Numbered from the stretch's first letter, positions 44,156 to 53,130 are shown. The stretch is 64,000 nucleotides of DNA from Christensenella intestinihominis (GCF_001678845.1 NZ_MAIQ01000001.1:457146-521145), one strand, 5' to 3'. The notes: a model not told the origin generated them from the sequence alone. A program made the numbers and translations.

Positions 44156-44230
44156 ATGATACCTCCCAATATAATATGAATAATAATTGCTTCTCCCTTA
44201 CCGCCCCCTTCCGGCAGCAGTAAGGATATG

Positions 44231-44257
44231 AAAAAACCTTATCGGCAGGATAAGGTT
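44231..44257 (-). terminator. Terminator hairpin overlapping the pyrR stop
   Basis: AACCTTAT...ATAAGGTT followed by T-rich sequence on the minus strand; the stop codon lies inside its right half. A second 9-pair hairpin (CCTTACTGC/GCGGTAAGG) follows at about 44195-44224 before uraA. Together they may modulate read-through from pyrR into uraA. Confidence 0.65.
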
Positions 44258-44811
44258 CCGTCACTGTTTTTAAGGTCGCAAATATCGACGCTCTCTTCCC
44301 CGTCAAAATCCGTTACCTTGACCGAAATCAGTTCGTGCGCCGCCGTCGGGACATTTTTCCCAACGAAATCGGCCCGGATCGGGAGCTCGCGGTGTCCCCG
44401 GTCAACCAGCACCGCAAACTTGATAAAATTCGGCCGCCCCATATCCATAATCGCGTCCATTGCCGCACGCGCCGTCCGTCCCGTATAGAGCACGTCGTCA
44501 AACAAAACAATCCTTTTCCCGTTTACATCGAAACCGAGGTTTGACGCCCCCACCACCGGCTGGTCGGAGCCATGCGTAAGGTCGTCGCGGTAAAACGTAA
44601 TGTCAAGCGTTCCGATGGGGATGTCGACATTTTCAAATTCATGGATATAGCCCGCGATCCGGTGGGCAATGGTCACGCCCCGCCGCGCAATTCCAATAAA
44701 GACAAGGTCCTTTGCGCCGTCCGTATTTTCGATGATCTGGTGGGCGATCCGCCGGAGCGTACGCTGCATCGTCTCCCCGTCCATAATCGTCGTTTTCCTG
44801 TTGCCTTCCAT
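44239..44811 (-). CDS. pyrR: Pyrimidine operon attenuation protein / uracil phosphoribosyltransferase
   Basis: A 190-residue RNA-binding regulator with a phosphoribosyltransferase fold. With UMP bound, it grips the leader RNA and favours termination. The PRPP loop is VLFDDVLYTGRTARAAMDA (about residues 108-126); the N-terminal TLRRIAHQIIEN is typical. I start at ATG 44811 behind GGGGGA. The open frame continues upstream into the leader terminator, which is not coding. It is the first gene of the operon. Confidence 0.95.
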   Translation of the reverse strand: MEGNRKTTIMDGETMQRTLRRIAHQIIENTDGAKDLVFIGIARRGVTIAHRIAGYIHEFENVDIPIGTLDITFYRDDLTHGSDQPVVGASNLGFDVNGKRIVLFDDVLYTGRTARAAMDAIMDMGRPNFIKFAVLVDRGHRELPIRADFVGKNVPTAAHELISVKVTDFDGEESVDICDLKNSDGTLSCR

Positions 44812-44826
44812 CCGTTTTCCCCCATC

Positions 44827-44865
44827 AAAAAAGCCTTCCCGCATCATTTCCGGACGCAGCAAGGC
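44827..44865 (-). terminator. Attenuator terminator in the pyr leader
   Basis: On the minus strand, GCCTT...AAGGC with inner GCGT/ATGC pairing is followed by six T. It lies between the PyrR site and pyrR, 16 bases before the ATG. Confidence 0.82.
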
Positions 44866-44892
44866 ACACAAAAAGCAAGCTTTGATATGTCA

Positions 44893-44922
44893 CCTTACGG
44901 CCTCTCAGCGGACCAGTTTAAA
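44893..44922 (-). promoter_or_regulatory. PyrR-binding loop in the leader RNA
   Basis: The transcript contains ACCUU...AAGGU as lower stem, a purine-rich bulge, upper stem GGUC/GGCC, and a loop holding CUGAGA, which matches the CNGNGA hexaloop of PyrR sites. The consensus UCCNGNGAGGY is seen with two additional bases. Bound PyrR should stabilise it and thereby allow the terminator downstream to form. Confidence 0.78.
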
Positions 44923-44943
44923 GGTATGGTTTTCTTCTTATCC

Positions 44944-44972
44944 AGTATAGCAAACTTTATCCTGTGGTTCAA
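44944..44972 (-). promoter_or_regulatory. Promoter of the pyrimidine operon
   Basis: On the minus strand, TTGAAC (44967-44972) and TATACT (44944-44949) are separated by 17 bases, with an extended -10 TGC. The leader it starts contains the PyrR site. Confidence 0.75.
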
Positions 44973-44979
44973 TCAGTTT

Positions 44980-45891
44980 TTATATTTTTTTTAATTTACC
45001 AAGCACCGCCGTGAAATATTCGGGCAGGGGGGCTTCAAACGCCATTCTTTCGCCTGTCCCGGGGTGCGTCAGCTCCAGTCTCGCCGCATGCAGAAGCTGC
45101 CCTTTGAGACCAAACCCGTCCTTCTGCCTGCTATACACCGGATCGCCCACAACAGGATGCCCGATGTGCTTCATATGCACGCGAATCTGGTGGGTCCGCC
45201 CCGTTTCGAGCGCGCATTCCACGAGGGTATATTCCCCATAGCGCTCAAGGACCTTGTAATGCGTAACGGCGGTGCGGCCCCCGGTCCGCAATACCGTCAT
45301 CCTCTTCCGGTCGCGCGGATCACGCCCGATCAAGGTGTCGATCACCCCGTCGTCCGCTTTAATATTGCCATACACAAGCGCGAGGTAGATGCGTTTTGCT
45401 TTTTTTTCTGCAATTTGTTCCGAAAGCGACTTGTGCGCCGCATCGTTTTTTGCAATGACCAGAAGGCCCGACGTATCCTTGTCAAGCCGGTGCACAATTC
45501 CCGGGCGCAGTTCCCCGTTGATTCCTGAAAGATCGCCGATATGGTACATAAGCGCGTTCACAAGCGTCCCGCTGTAATTGCCCGGCGCAGGGTGCGTCAC
45601 CATTCCCTGCGGTTTATTGATTACCGCAATGTCGCCGTCCTGGTAAACGATCTCGAGCGGAATATCCTGCGGCTCCGCAGATATTTCCTCCGCCTCCGGA
45701 ATTTCAAGGACGATTTCGTCCCCTTCCTTTACTTTAGCGCCTGCTTTTGCCCTGCCGCCATTGAGCAGGATATGTTCCTGCTCAATCAGGTTCTTTAAAA
45801 AAGAACGCGAAAACTGCGGATATTCCTCCGCCAGATATGCGTCCAGCCGCTGGTTTTTTGAAAGTTTAACCCTGTTCCTTTGTACTGCCAT
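44980..45891 (-). CDS. rluD: Pseudouridine synthase, RluA/RluD family
   Basis: A 303-residue RNA pseudouridine synthase. An N-terminal S4 domain (about 13-60) is followed by the catalytic domain with PGIVHRLDKDTSGLLVIAKN (catalytic Asp, about 130-149) and RTHQIRVHMKHIGHPVVGDP. The B. subtilis relative is YlyB. It overlaps lspA by 26 bases, the common lspA-rluD pair. The target is probably 23S rRNA by homology; the exact site is not readable. Confidence 0.93.
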   Translation of the reverse strand: MAVQRNRVKLSKNQRLDAYLAEEYPQFSRSFLKNLIEQEHILLNGGRAKAGAKVKEGDEIVLEIPEAEEISAEPQDIPLEIVYQDGDIAVINKPQGMVTHPAPGNYSGTLVNALMYHIGDLSGINGELRPGIVHRLDKDTSGLLVIAKNDAAHKSLSEQIAEKKAKRIYLALVYGNIKADDGVIDTLIGRDPRDRKRMTVLRTGGRTAVTHYKVLERYGEYTLVECALETGRTHQIRVHMKHIGHPVVGDPVYSRQKDGFGLKGQLLHAARLELTHPGTGERMAFEAPLPEYFTAVLGKLKKI

Positions 45892-46360
45892 CTTTTGTTT
45901 CCGTTTTTTTGTGCCTGTCCCAGAACCACAGCACCCAAATGCCCAGCATAACCGCGCCGAAGGTCACGAAGCAATCGGCGACATTGAAAACCGCAAAGTT
46001 GACAAATGAAAACTGCATCATATCCGTAACATAACCCTGCACGATGCGGTCGATCAGGTTGCCGATTGCGCCGCCCGCAATAAACGCCATCGCAATATTG
46101 AACAGCTTCGAGTTCGCCTGTTTTTTATATTTGAATAAAAGGAAAATAACGACAACCGCCATCACCGCCGAAAGAAGGGCCAGCAGCCACGTTCCATTGC
46201 TGAACAGGCTGAACGCCGCGCCCGTATTCCGGACGTGCGTAAAATCCATAAATCCTGGAATAAACGTGACGCTCCCGCCCACCGGAAGGTTTGTAACCGT
46301 AAAATATTTAGCGATCTGGTCCCCAATCACAATCGCGGCGATCAACAGTACATAAATCAT
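45866..46360 (-). CDS. lspA: Prolipoprotein signal peptidase
   Basis: A 164-residue aspartic membrane peptidase that removes lipoprotein signal peptides after Lgt action. It has four helices. The catalytic Asp residues are in GAIGNLIDRIVQGYVTD and FAVFNVADCFVTFG. I choose ATG 46360 with GGAG 8 bases before it; an ATG at 46381 lies only 11 bases after TATAAT and would have almost no leader. It pairs with rluD downstream. Confidence 0.93.
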   Translation of the reverse strand: MIYVLLIAAIVIGDQIAKYFTVTNLPVGGSVTFIPGFMDFTHVRNTGAAFSLFSNGTWLLALLSAVMAVVVIFLLFKYKKQANSKLFNIAMAFIAGGAIGNLIDRIVQGYVTDMMQFSFVNFAVFNVADCFVTFGAVMLGIWVLWFWDRHKKTETKDGSTKEQG

Positions 46361-46392
46361 ATCATGCGCTCCATTTTTCATAGTCAAGGTGT

Positions 46393-46398
46393 ATTATA
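46393..46398 (-). promoter_or_regulatory. Extended -10 promoter for lspA-rluD
   Basis: TGG-TATAAT on the minus strand, just after the divIVA terminator. No -35 with proper spacing. It shows that lspA-rluD can be transcribed apart from the division genes. Confidence 0.6.
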
Positions 46399-46410
46399 CC
46401 ATATCCCGCA

Positions 46411-46445
46411 CAAAAAAAATACCGCCTGCCTAAAACAAGCGGTAT
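46411..46445 (-). terminator. Terminator after divIVA
   Basis: ATACCGC...GCGGTAT followed by eight T on the minus strand, just past the divIVA stop. Confidence 0.87.
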
Positions 46446-46458
46446 CTGAAATTCTGCT

Positions 46459-47133
46459 TCAGTCGTCAATAATCTCGTTTACAATCTCCTGGAGATTTGC
46501 GGTGCTCTGTTTAAAATCGTGTTCCGTTTCTTCCCTGGACTGCTTTAAAATTTCGTTCAGGTGAATCGACGTGTTTTGTGAATCGTGATCGATATCCGCC
46601 ATCTGGCTGGTCAGGTTGCTGATCGACTGGCTGATCTCCGTCGCCTGGTGCTTCAGGATTTCCTCGTCGTCAAGCTTGGATTCCACAAACGCCATCTGTT
46701 CGTCCAGGAACAGACGGAACCGTTTTTTATAATCCGCAACCTGCTTCTCATAACGGCGTATCTCCTGCTTGGCCGCTTCCATGCGAAGCTGCGTGCTTTC
46801 AATTACGGTTTTGGCGTTCTGGTTCGCAACGTCCATAATCTTCTGGGCCTGGAGCTCCGCTTTTTCAATATACAGCGTTGCATTCCTCTGCGCCGTAATG
46901 ACCGTGGCCATAAGCTTTTCTTCCACGTTCTCAAGCTTATCCGCCTTCTGTTTAAGCCGCGCGACCTCGGATTTCAATTCTTCGTTCTTTGCAATGACAT
47001 TTTCATTTTCTTCCAGCAAAGATTCAAATTGCTTGATGATTTCGTCCAGGAATTCATCAACCTGCTCCTGGTCGTAGCCGTTGAATTTTTTTGAAAATTC
47101 TTTTTCCAGTATATCCTTTGGTGTGATATTCAT
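46459..47133 (-). CDS. divIVA: DivIVA-family cell division protein
   Basis: A 224-residue coiled-coil scaffold that binds negatively curved membrane at the septum and poles. The N-terminal lipid-binding domain ITPKDILEKEFSKKFNGYDQ is at 3-22 with EQVDEFLDEI following. A long coiled coil covers about 30-190. The acidic/Gln-rich tail is about 40 residues longer than B. subtilis DivIVA. It follows sepF by 23 bases, as in many Firmicutes, but the ylmG and ylmH genes commonly between them are absent. Confidence 0.93.
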   Translation of the reverse strand: MNITPKDILEKEFSKKFNGYDQEQVDEFLDEIIKQFESLLEENENVIAKNEELKSEVARLKQKADKLENVEEKLMATVITAQRNATLYIEKAELQAQKIMDVANQNAKTVIESTQLRMEAAKQEIRRYEKQVADYKKRFRLFLDEQMAFVESKLDDEEILKHQATEISQSISNLTSQMADIDHDSQNTSIHLNEILKQSREETEHDFKQSTANLQEIVNEIIDD

Positions 47134-47156
47134 CGGTTTACCTCAATTATATTGGT

Positions 47157-47666
47157 TTAGTCCCGTTCCAGATAGCCGCCAAAGCCAAAATCATCGACCG
47201 ATTCCGCAGCGTTCGTCGATACGTCGACATTATATGGCGCTACCACAAAAATATTCCTTGCCGCCTTCCGGATATTTCCGTTCAGCGCGTAAACCGCGCC
47301 GCTCACAAAATCCAGAATGCGCTGTGCAACATCGGTATCGAGCTCATCCAGATTGATAATAATCGGCTTCTTTTCCTTCAGATTATCGATAATACTCTGG
47401 GTGTCTTCATAAGAAACAGGCTTATAAATCAATACGCGCACCTTGCTGGTGTCGGGTATTCCAACCACCTTGCCCGTATCGCCCCTGTGCTCCCTGCTTT
47501 TCTTGGCAAATTTCTTTTCTTCTACCGGGGCCGGTTCATAATCGTCCGGCGGGAAGCTCATATCGTCATCCATCATATCCTGATCCTCATATTCGTCTTC
47601 ATATTCTTCTTCGTCCGTCGGTTCCAGTCCGATGAAAGAAAGTAATTTGTCTCCAATCTTAGCCAT
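47157..47666 (-). CDS. sepF: Cell division protein SepF
   Basis: A 169-residue FtsZ-binding membrane anchor of the divisome. An N-terminal amphipathic helix (MAKIGDKLLSFIGLEP) is followed by a very acidic linker (about 18-60) and the SepF core domain (about 80-165; VLIYKPVSYEDTQSIIDNL, IINLDELDTDVAQRILDF, ALNGNIRKAARNIFVVAP). Located between yggS and divIVA. Confidence 0.95.
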   Translation of the reverse strand: MAKIGDKLLSFIGLEPTDEEEYEDEYEDQDMMDDDMSFPPDDYEPAPVEEKKFAKKSREHRGDTGKVVGIPDTSKVRVLIYKPVSYEDTQSIIDNLKEKKPIIINLDELDTDVAQRILDFVSGAVYALNGNIRKAARNIFVVAPYNVDVSTNAAESVDDFGFGGYLERD

Positions 47667-47682
47667 GCATCAAGCCTCCTAC

Positions 47683-48369
47683 TTATTTATAAATTCTGCT
47701 GCCGAAAATGGCCGTGCCTACGCGCACCATATTCGATCCTTCCAGAATCGCATCCTCATAATCATTGGACATCCCCATAGACAAATACCGGAATCCGGGA
47801 AAATCCTTTTTCTTAGCGTCGTACAGCGCTTTTGCCTGTGCGAAAATCTTCCGCAGGTACGCGCGGTCGTCCGTATACGGCGCCACTGTCATAAAGCCCC
47901 GCAGGCGGATTCGGTCAAACCCTGCAATCTGGTCCAAAAAAGCATCCACCTGTTCTAAATATAAACCGGATTTGCTTTCCTCTTTCGCAATATTCACTTC
48001 AATTAACGCATCGAGATAAGCGTCCTTTTTAACACATTCCTTTTGCAGCTCCTGCGCCAGCGAAAAACGATCCAGGGAATGTAATAAAGCTACTCCATCA
48101 TTAATTATATACTTAACTTTATTCGTTTGCAACTGCCCAATCAGGTTCCATTCAATATCCTTGGGCAAAACCTCGCTTTTTTTTACAAATTCCTGCACGC
48201 GGTTCTCTCCAAAGCACCTCAAGCCTTCACGGTAAGCCGCTTCCACCACTTCCGCACCCACGGTTTTTGATACGGCGACAAGGGTAATATCCTCCGCCTT
48301 GCGCCCCGCGCGCTCTGCCGCGGACGCTATTTTTTCCCGCACACTTGCAATGTTTTCCGAAAGTCCCAT
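47683..48369 (-). CDS. yggS: YggS/PLPBP pyridoxal-phosphate homeostasis protein
   Basis: A 228-residue PLP-binding TIM-barrel protein (B. subtilis YlmE) that controls vitamin B6 and amino-acid pools; no catalysis is known. The PLP Lys is in LVAVSKTVGAE (about residue 35), followed by FGENRVQEF, EWNLIGQLQTNK and LSMGMSNDYEDAI, the phosphate site. It sits next to sepF as in most Firmicutes and 5 bases after the HlyD-like gene. Confidence 0.94.
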   Translation of the reverse strand: MGLSENIASVREKIASAAERAGRKAEDITLVAVSKTVGAEVVEAAYREGLRCFGENRVQEFVKKSEVLPKDIEWNLIGQLQTNKVKYIINDGVALLHSLDRFSLAQELQKECVKKDAYLDALIEVNIAKEESKSGLYLEQVDAFLDQIAGFDRIRLRGFMTVAPYTDDRAYLRKIFAQAKALYDAKKKDFPGFRYLSMGMSNDYEDAILEGSNMVRVGTAIFGSRIYK

Positions 48370-48374
48370 TTCAC

Positions 48375-49553
48375 TTACACCTCAACATGTTGACGCTCGG
48401 CCAGGGGGCTGTCCGCCTCCAGCGGGGTCACGATTGCGTTTCCATCCTTGATAATATCAACCGTTACGGGAACAAAGGTTTTCTCGCGGCCAACCACGAC
48501 GTTGACGCCCGTAACGCCATCCTTCTCCTTCAGTGCCTTTTCCGGAATCTTAAGCCCCGTAAATTGGGTAAACACCCTCGCATCTGTCCTGCGCACATTC
48601 AGGAGTTCCCCAATATCATCCGAAATTTCTATAATATAAAGATAATCATTCTCTTCCTTTACGGTTCCTGAAACAATTCCCTGATACTGCCGCGCTACAT
48701 AATCATTAAACGCAACGGAAAATTCCCGGTCGTTGGTAAATTCCGGAATTTCTTCTTCAGACCGGATCACCAGGTACCACTTATAGCTGTTGACCAGGCG
48801 GTAAACAGGCTGCTCGGCTTCCTCGTCCACAGGCTCCTGCCCGCTTGTCGTCCCATTCAGGATATCTATGATGTCCGAGGACTTAATATTTTCTATATTG
48901 GCCGCATTCAGCGCGTCCTCCGCGCCGTCAAAATAATAGCTCACCACGCCTGCCGCTGGCGCCGTCAGCTGCTGCCGCCAATTATCCACGCGCCCCGCGA
49001 TCTCCGCTTCCTGCGTATAAAAGTCCTGCAGCTGCTGGTCCGGGGTAACGTTCTCTTTCAAATAGTTTTGCAGGTTCGCCATCAGCGACTTTAATTCGCG
49101 CTCCGCCGTAACGACGTCGCCTTCCGCCGTCCCGTTTATAATGCCGCGAAGCTCCGCCGCTTTTGCCGTAATTTGATTTTGCAGGTTCGCCAGGTCTTCG
49201 GACTGGAAGCCGTTCTCCTGATATTGTTCAATTTTGGTCTGGTAATCGATCAGGTCGTTCATGACCTTTTCATTATAGCCCCATTTATAAACTTCCATCA
49301 CAGGGGCCTCCGCTTCCACGCGTTCCCCCTCGGAGGCGATGTAATTGGCCTTGCCGTAGTTTTGTGCGGAAACAACCTGCTCGTCCCTTACCACAACCGC
49401 TGCGGCTTCCGCCTCAAAAGGAATGGTTCCCTGTTCTACTTCCACAGTCTGTATATTGAAAATAAAAAAGAGAACGACAACTGCAACCACTGCGATAGCG
49501 CCAATAAACAGGTAAAATTTAGGGTTTGCGCGTCTTCTCCGTTTTAATGCCAT
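48375..49553 (-). CDS. HlyD-like membrane adaptor
   Basis: A 392-residue protein with basic N terminus (ALKRRRRANPK), one membrane helix (about 14-33), a lipoyl/barrel-sandwich segment (IPFEAEAAAVVVRDEQVV; APAAGVVSYYFDGAED), a coiled-coil hairpin (about 90-190) and a C-terminal barrel domain. The order is that of HlyD/MacA periplasmic adaptors, but no ABC transporter or outer-membrane partner is near, and the gene heads the yggS-sepF-divIVA cluster. A role in envelope or division machinery is a reasonable inference. I start at ATG 49553, with GAAGG nine bases upstream. Confidence 0.85.
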   Translation of the reverse strand: MALKRRRRANPKFYLFIGAIAVVAVVVLFFIFNIQTVEVEQGTIPFEAEAAAVVVRDEQVVSAQNYGKANYIASEGERVEAEAPVMEVYKWGYNEKVMNDLIDYQTKIEQYQENGFQSEDLANLQNQITAKAAELRGIINGTAEGDVVTAERELKSLMANLQNYLKENVTPDQQLQDFYTQEAEIAGRVDNWRQQLTAPAAGVVSYYFDGAEDALNAANIENIKSSDIIDILNGTTSGQEPVDEEAEQPVYRLVNSYKWYLVIRSEEEIPEFTNDREFSVAFNDYVARQYQGIVSGTVKEENDYLYIIEISDDIGELLNVRRTDARVFTQFTGLKIPEKALKEKDGVTGVNVVVGREKTFVPVTVDIIKDGNAIVTPLEADSPLAERQHVEV

Positions 49554-49634
49554 GTTTTGCATCCTTCTTCAAATTGTCCAAGCTCTACCACATTCGGTAG
49601 CTTCGGGCATATTATACCACAATTTGATGAATTA

Positions 49635-50024
49635 TCATAGCTTTAATGTCACATCTACGGTATTTCCGGCCTCACTGTAATGGAAGCTGTCGGTCATCAT
49701 TTTCACAAGGTAAACGCCGCGGCCATTTTCATGCATCAACAGTTCTTCGGTCGTTACGTTCCGCGAAACAACCGGCCCCGTTTCAAATCCGCTTCCATTA
49801 TCCGCGAGTATAATGTGCAGCCCATCCTTCCCATATTCCGCCTGGAGCTTGACTTCGTTTGCATCGGAATATTTAAATATATTGACCACCAGTTCGCTTA
49901 AAACAAGACGGATACGGTATGCTTGCTCGTCGTCGAGCTTTTTCTCCCGTTCCACTCCCATAATAACCGAACGAATCGCTTCATTTAATTCATTCAGGCT
50001 GAATAATTTTTTTCTTACCAACAA
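49635..50024 (-). CDS. Anti-sigma factor kinase, RsbW/SpoIIAB type
   Basis: A 129-residue GHKL ATPase that would hold a sigma factor and phosphorylate an anti-anti-sigma protein. All ATP boxes are intact: N box LSELVVNIFKYSDAN (about 43-57), G1 ADNGSGFE and G2 ENGRGVYLVKMM. The start is TTG (50024) with AGGGG nine bases upstream, since no ATG fits the frame. It lies 134 bases after the sigma gene and appears to have its own promoter (50060-50084). Confidence 0.85.
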   Translation of the reverse strand: MLVRKKLFSLNELNEAIRSVIMGVEREKKLDDEQAYRIRLVLSELVVNIFKYSDANEVKLQAEYGKDGLHIILADNGSGFETGPVVSRNVTTEELLMHENGRGVYLVKMMTDSFHYSEAGNTVDVTLKL

Positions 50025-50041
50025 GATTCCATACCCCTAAT

Positions 50042-50077
50042 GCTTTTTCTAAGGTATTCATACCCCGCTGAAAAAGC
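50042..50077 (-). promoter_or_regulatory. Nested hairpin overlapping the anti-sigma promoter
   Basis: GCTTTTTC...GAAAAAGC encloses a second palindrome GGTAT-TC-ATACC. The inner repeat contains the GGGTAT element. A further CGAAAC/GTTTCG repeat lies at about 50083-50119. It could be an operator or an RNA structure. Confidence 0.45.
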
Positions 50078-50084
50078 AAGTAAC
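50060..50084 (-). promoter_or_regulatory. Possible sigma-B-type promoter of the anti-sigma gene
   Basis: On the minus strand, GTTACT (50079-50084) and a perfect GGGTAT (50060-50065) are separated by 13 bases. The general-stress sigma-B consensus is GTTTAA-N12-15-GGGTAT. Transcription would start about 30 bases before the TTG start. Confidence 0.4.
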
Positions 50085-50158
50085 GAAACAAATGTAAATT
50101 CATTTTGAACATCGTTTCGCAATGCCTCCGCTCTTTCGCGGAGGAGCCTTCCGTTTGC

Positions 50159-50902
50159 TTATTTTTTGTATACCATCGCCAGCTTGTTGAGGATTTTCCT
50201 CTCCATGCGCGATACCTGCATCTGCGAAACGTTCAGCATATCCGCAACCTGCTTCTGGGTCTTGTTCCCAAGATAGCGCTGCTCGATGATTTTCTTTTCC
50301 GTATCGTTCAAAAGGCTCATGCAATAATTAATAAAATCATGGTTTTCAACATGCTCGAAGCTCGCATCTTCCTGCCCGAGAACATTGCCCAGGGAAAAAT
50401 TCTCACTGTCCGCCGCAAGCGCGCTGTCCAGCGACAAAACGTTATCCGCCTGCTGCATTTCCAGCACCTCGAGCACGCGTTCCACGGAAATATCCATTTC
50501 CTCCGCGATTTCCTTCGGCGAGGGCTTTTTCCCGTTGCGCGCCATATATTCCTGCGTATACAGCTTGATTTTTTTCAGCTGCTCCGTATCCCGCCTCGGA
50601 AGGCGCATTACCCTCGAGGAATCCCGGAAGTAGTTCTTGATTTCACCAATCAGGGACGGCGTCGCATAGCTGGAAAACTTAATTTCACGCTCCGGCTCAA
50701 ACCGTTCGATCGCCTTTACAAGCGCGAGGCTTGCAACCTGGAAAAGGTCCTCATAGTCTACGCCCCTGCCGGCAAACTTTTTGGCGGCAATTTCCGCAAT
50801 ATACAGATACCGCTCAATCAATATATTCCTGATGTCCACATCATGGTTCTTTACATATAACTTAAACAGCTCATCGCTGTCCATTTTCGTATAATCCGCC
50901 AC
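50159..50902 (-). CDS. SigB/SigF/SigG-family sigma factor
   Basis: A 247-residue group 3 sigma factor with region 2 (YLYIAEIAAKKFAGRGVDYEDL, then FQVASLALVKAIERFEPER), region 3 (KPSPKEIAEEMDISVERV) and region 4 (LNDTEKKIIEQRYLGNKTQKQVADMLNVSQMQVSRMERKIL in blocks). I start at GTG 50902 because GAGGAG lies 7 bases before it; earlier codons overlap the preceding gene without a ribosome binding site. The genes before it (antagonist, degenerate anti-sigma) form a partner-switching operon. Whether it serves stress, envelope or sporulation-like control cannot be read here. Confidence 0.92.
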   Translation of the reverse strand: MADYTKMDSDELFKLYVKNHDVDIRNILIERYLYIAEIAAKKFAGRGVDYEDLFQVASLALVKAIERFEPEREIKFSSYATPSLIGEIKNYFRDSSRVMRLPRRDTEQLKKIKLYTQEYMARNGKKPSPKEIAEEMDISVERVLEVLEMQQADNVLSLDSALAADSENFSLGNVLGQEDASFEHVENHDFINYCMSLLNDTEKKIIEQRYLGNKTQKQVADMLNVSQMQVSRMERKILNKLAMVYKK

Positions 50903-50921
50903 TGGAAAACTCCTCGTTTTT

Positions 50922-51308
50922 TTAGACCGCCGGTTTCTTTCCAAAGGAAACAGACTTCAGCATTCCATCTTCCTCTTCAAACTCCGCATCGTCGCTCAGA
51001 GACTGAATCATCAGTTTGCTGATTTCTTCGCTGAATCCCGTGCACTCGGCACACTCTTCACACAAAACCTGCCGTCCTTCGCCGCGCACCGTAACATATA
51101 CGCGGTCGCCGCAATCCACAAGGATTTCAAGCGCTTCGCTTTTCTGCCTGCACAGGAATAAAATGCAGGACTCCGCAACGCAGGTTTTCAAATCCTCGAT
51201 TTCGTCCACATCATACTCGCTGTTGCACGCAATCCCGGCAACCGCAAGGCGGATTGCTTTTAAATATTCCCGCTTTGCCGGGAACTGCATTTTTACCGTC
51301 TCAGCCAT
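50922..51308 (-). CDS. Degenerate RsbW-like protein, Cys-rich
   Basis: A 128-residue homologue of RsbW-type anti-sigma kinases. The N-terminal half aligns well with the family (KMQFPAKREYLKAIRLAVAGIACNS, DEIEDLKTCVAESC as N box in two parts), but the ATP-binding G1 box is reduced to VRGEGRQ and G2 is missing. Seven Cys occur, among them CEECAEC. It probably cannot phosphorylate; it may bind the sigma factor or antagonist in another way, perhaps by a redox or metal switch. It lies exactly between the rsbV-like and sigma genes. Confidence 0.75.
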   Translation of the reverse strand: MAETVKMQFPAKREYLKAIRLAVAGIACNSEYDVDEIEDLKTCVAESCILFLCRQKSEALEILVDCGDRVYVTVRGEGRQVLCEECAECTGFSEEISKLMIQSLSDDAEFEEEDGMLKSVSFGKKPAV

Positions 51309-51625
51309 TATTCAGCCACCTCAATTTTAAAAACGTTCGTAAGGCCCGTCACATCAAAGATTTTAAACAGATATGGTTTTAATTCCTTGATTTCCATCGT
51401 GCCGCCATACTCTTTTACTTTTTTCAGAATGCTGACAAGAACGCCCAGCCCCGTGGAATCAATATACCGGAGCTCGCTGCATCCAATGGAAACATCCGTT
51501 TTGTGGCCTTCGATCGCCTCGTCCATCCTGCGTTTAAAAGCGCTTACGCTGTTGAGATCGAGGTCTCCGTCCAGGGTCACTAAAATTTTGTTTTTCTGGT
51601 CATCGAAATTCACTTGAATATCCAA
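51308..51625 (-). CDS. Anti-sigma factor antagonist (RsbV/SpoIIAA type, STAS)
   Basis: A 105-residue STAS protein that releases a sigma factor by binding the anti-sigma kinase; phosphorylation of the Ser in IDSTGLGVLVSI (about residue 55) would switch it off. The core LDGDLDLNSVSAFKRRMDEAI is typical. I choose the TTG start at 51625: GGAGGTG lies 7 bases before it, and an upstream ATG would place that sequence inside the coding region. Its stop overlaps the next gene's start region (51308). Confidence 0.88.
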   Translation of the reverse strand: MDIQVNFDDQKNKILVTLDGDLDLNSVSAFKRRMDEAIEGHKTDVSIGCSELRYIDSTGLGVLVSILKKVKEYGGTMEIKELKPYLFKIFDVTGLTNVFKIEVAE

Positions 51626-51698
51626 AGCTACACCTCCAAGATAATAGGTCATTTCTGTACCCGTTATTGATAAACGTCCATCGGTTTCATTAAACGAA

Positions 51699-51730
51699 AA
51701 AAACAGGGAAAATTACTTTTCCCTGTTTTT
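51699..51730. terminator. Bidirectional-looking terminator after gdhA
   Basis: AAAAACAGGGAAAA-TTAC-TTTTCCCTGTTTTT, a 14-base perfect stem between gdhA and the sigma module. Confidence 0.92.
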
Positions 51731-51748
51731 TATGCTTTCCCGGCTGTG

Positions 51749-53113
<1,365 letters not shown>

Positions 53114-53130
53114 TTAATCATTACTTTGAC

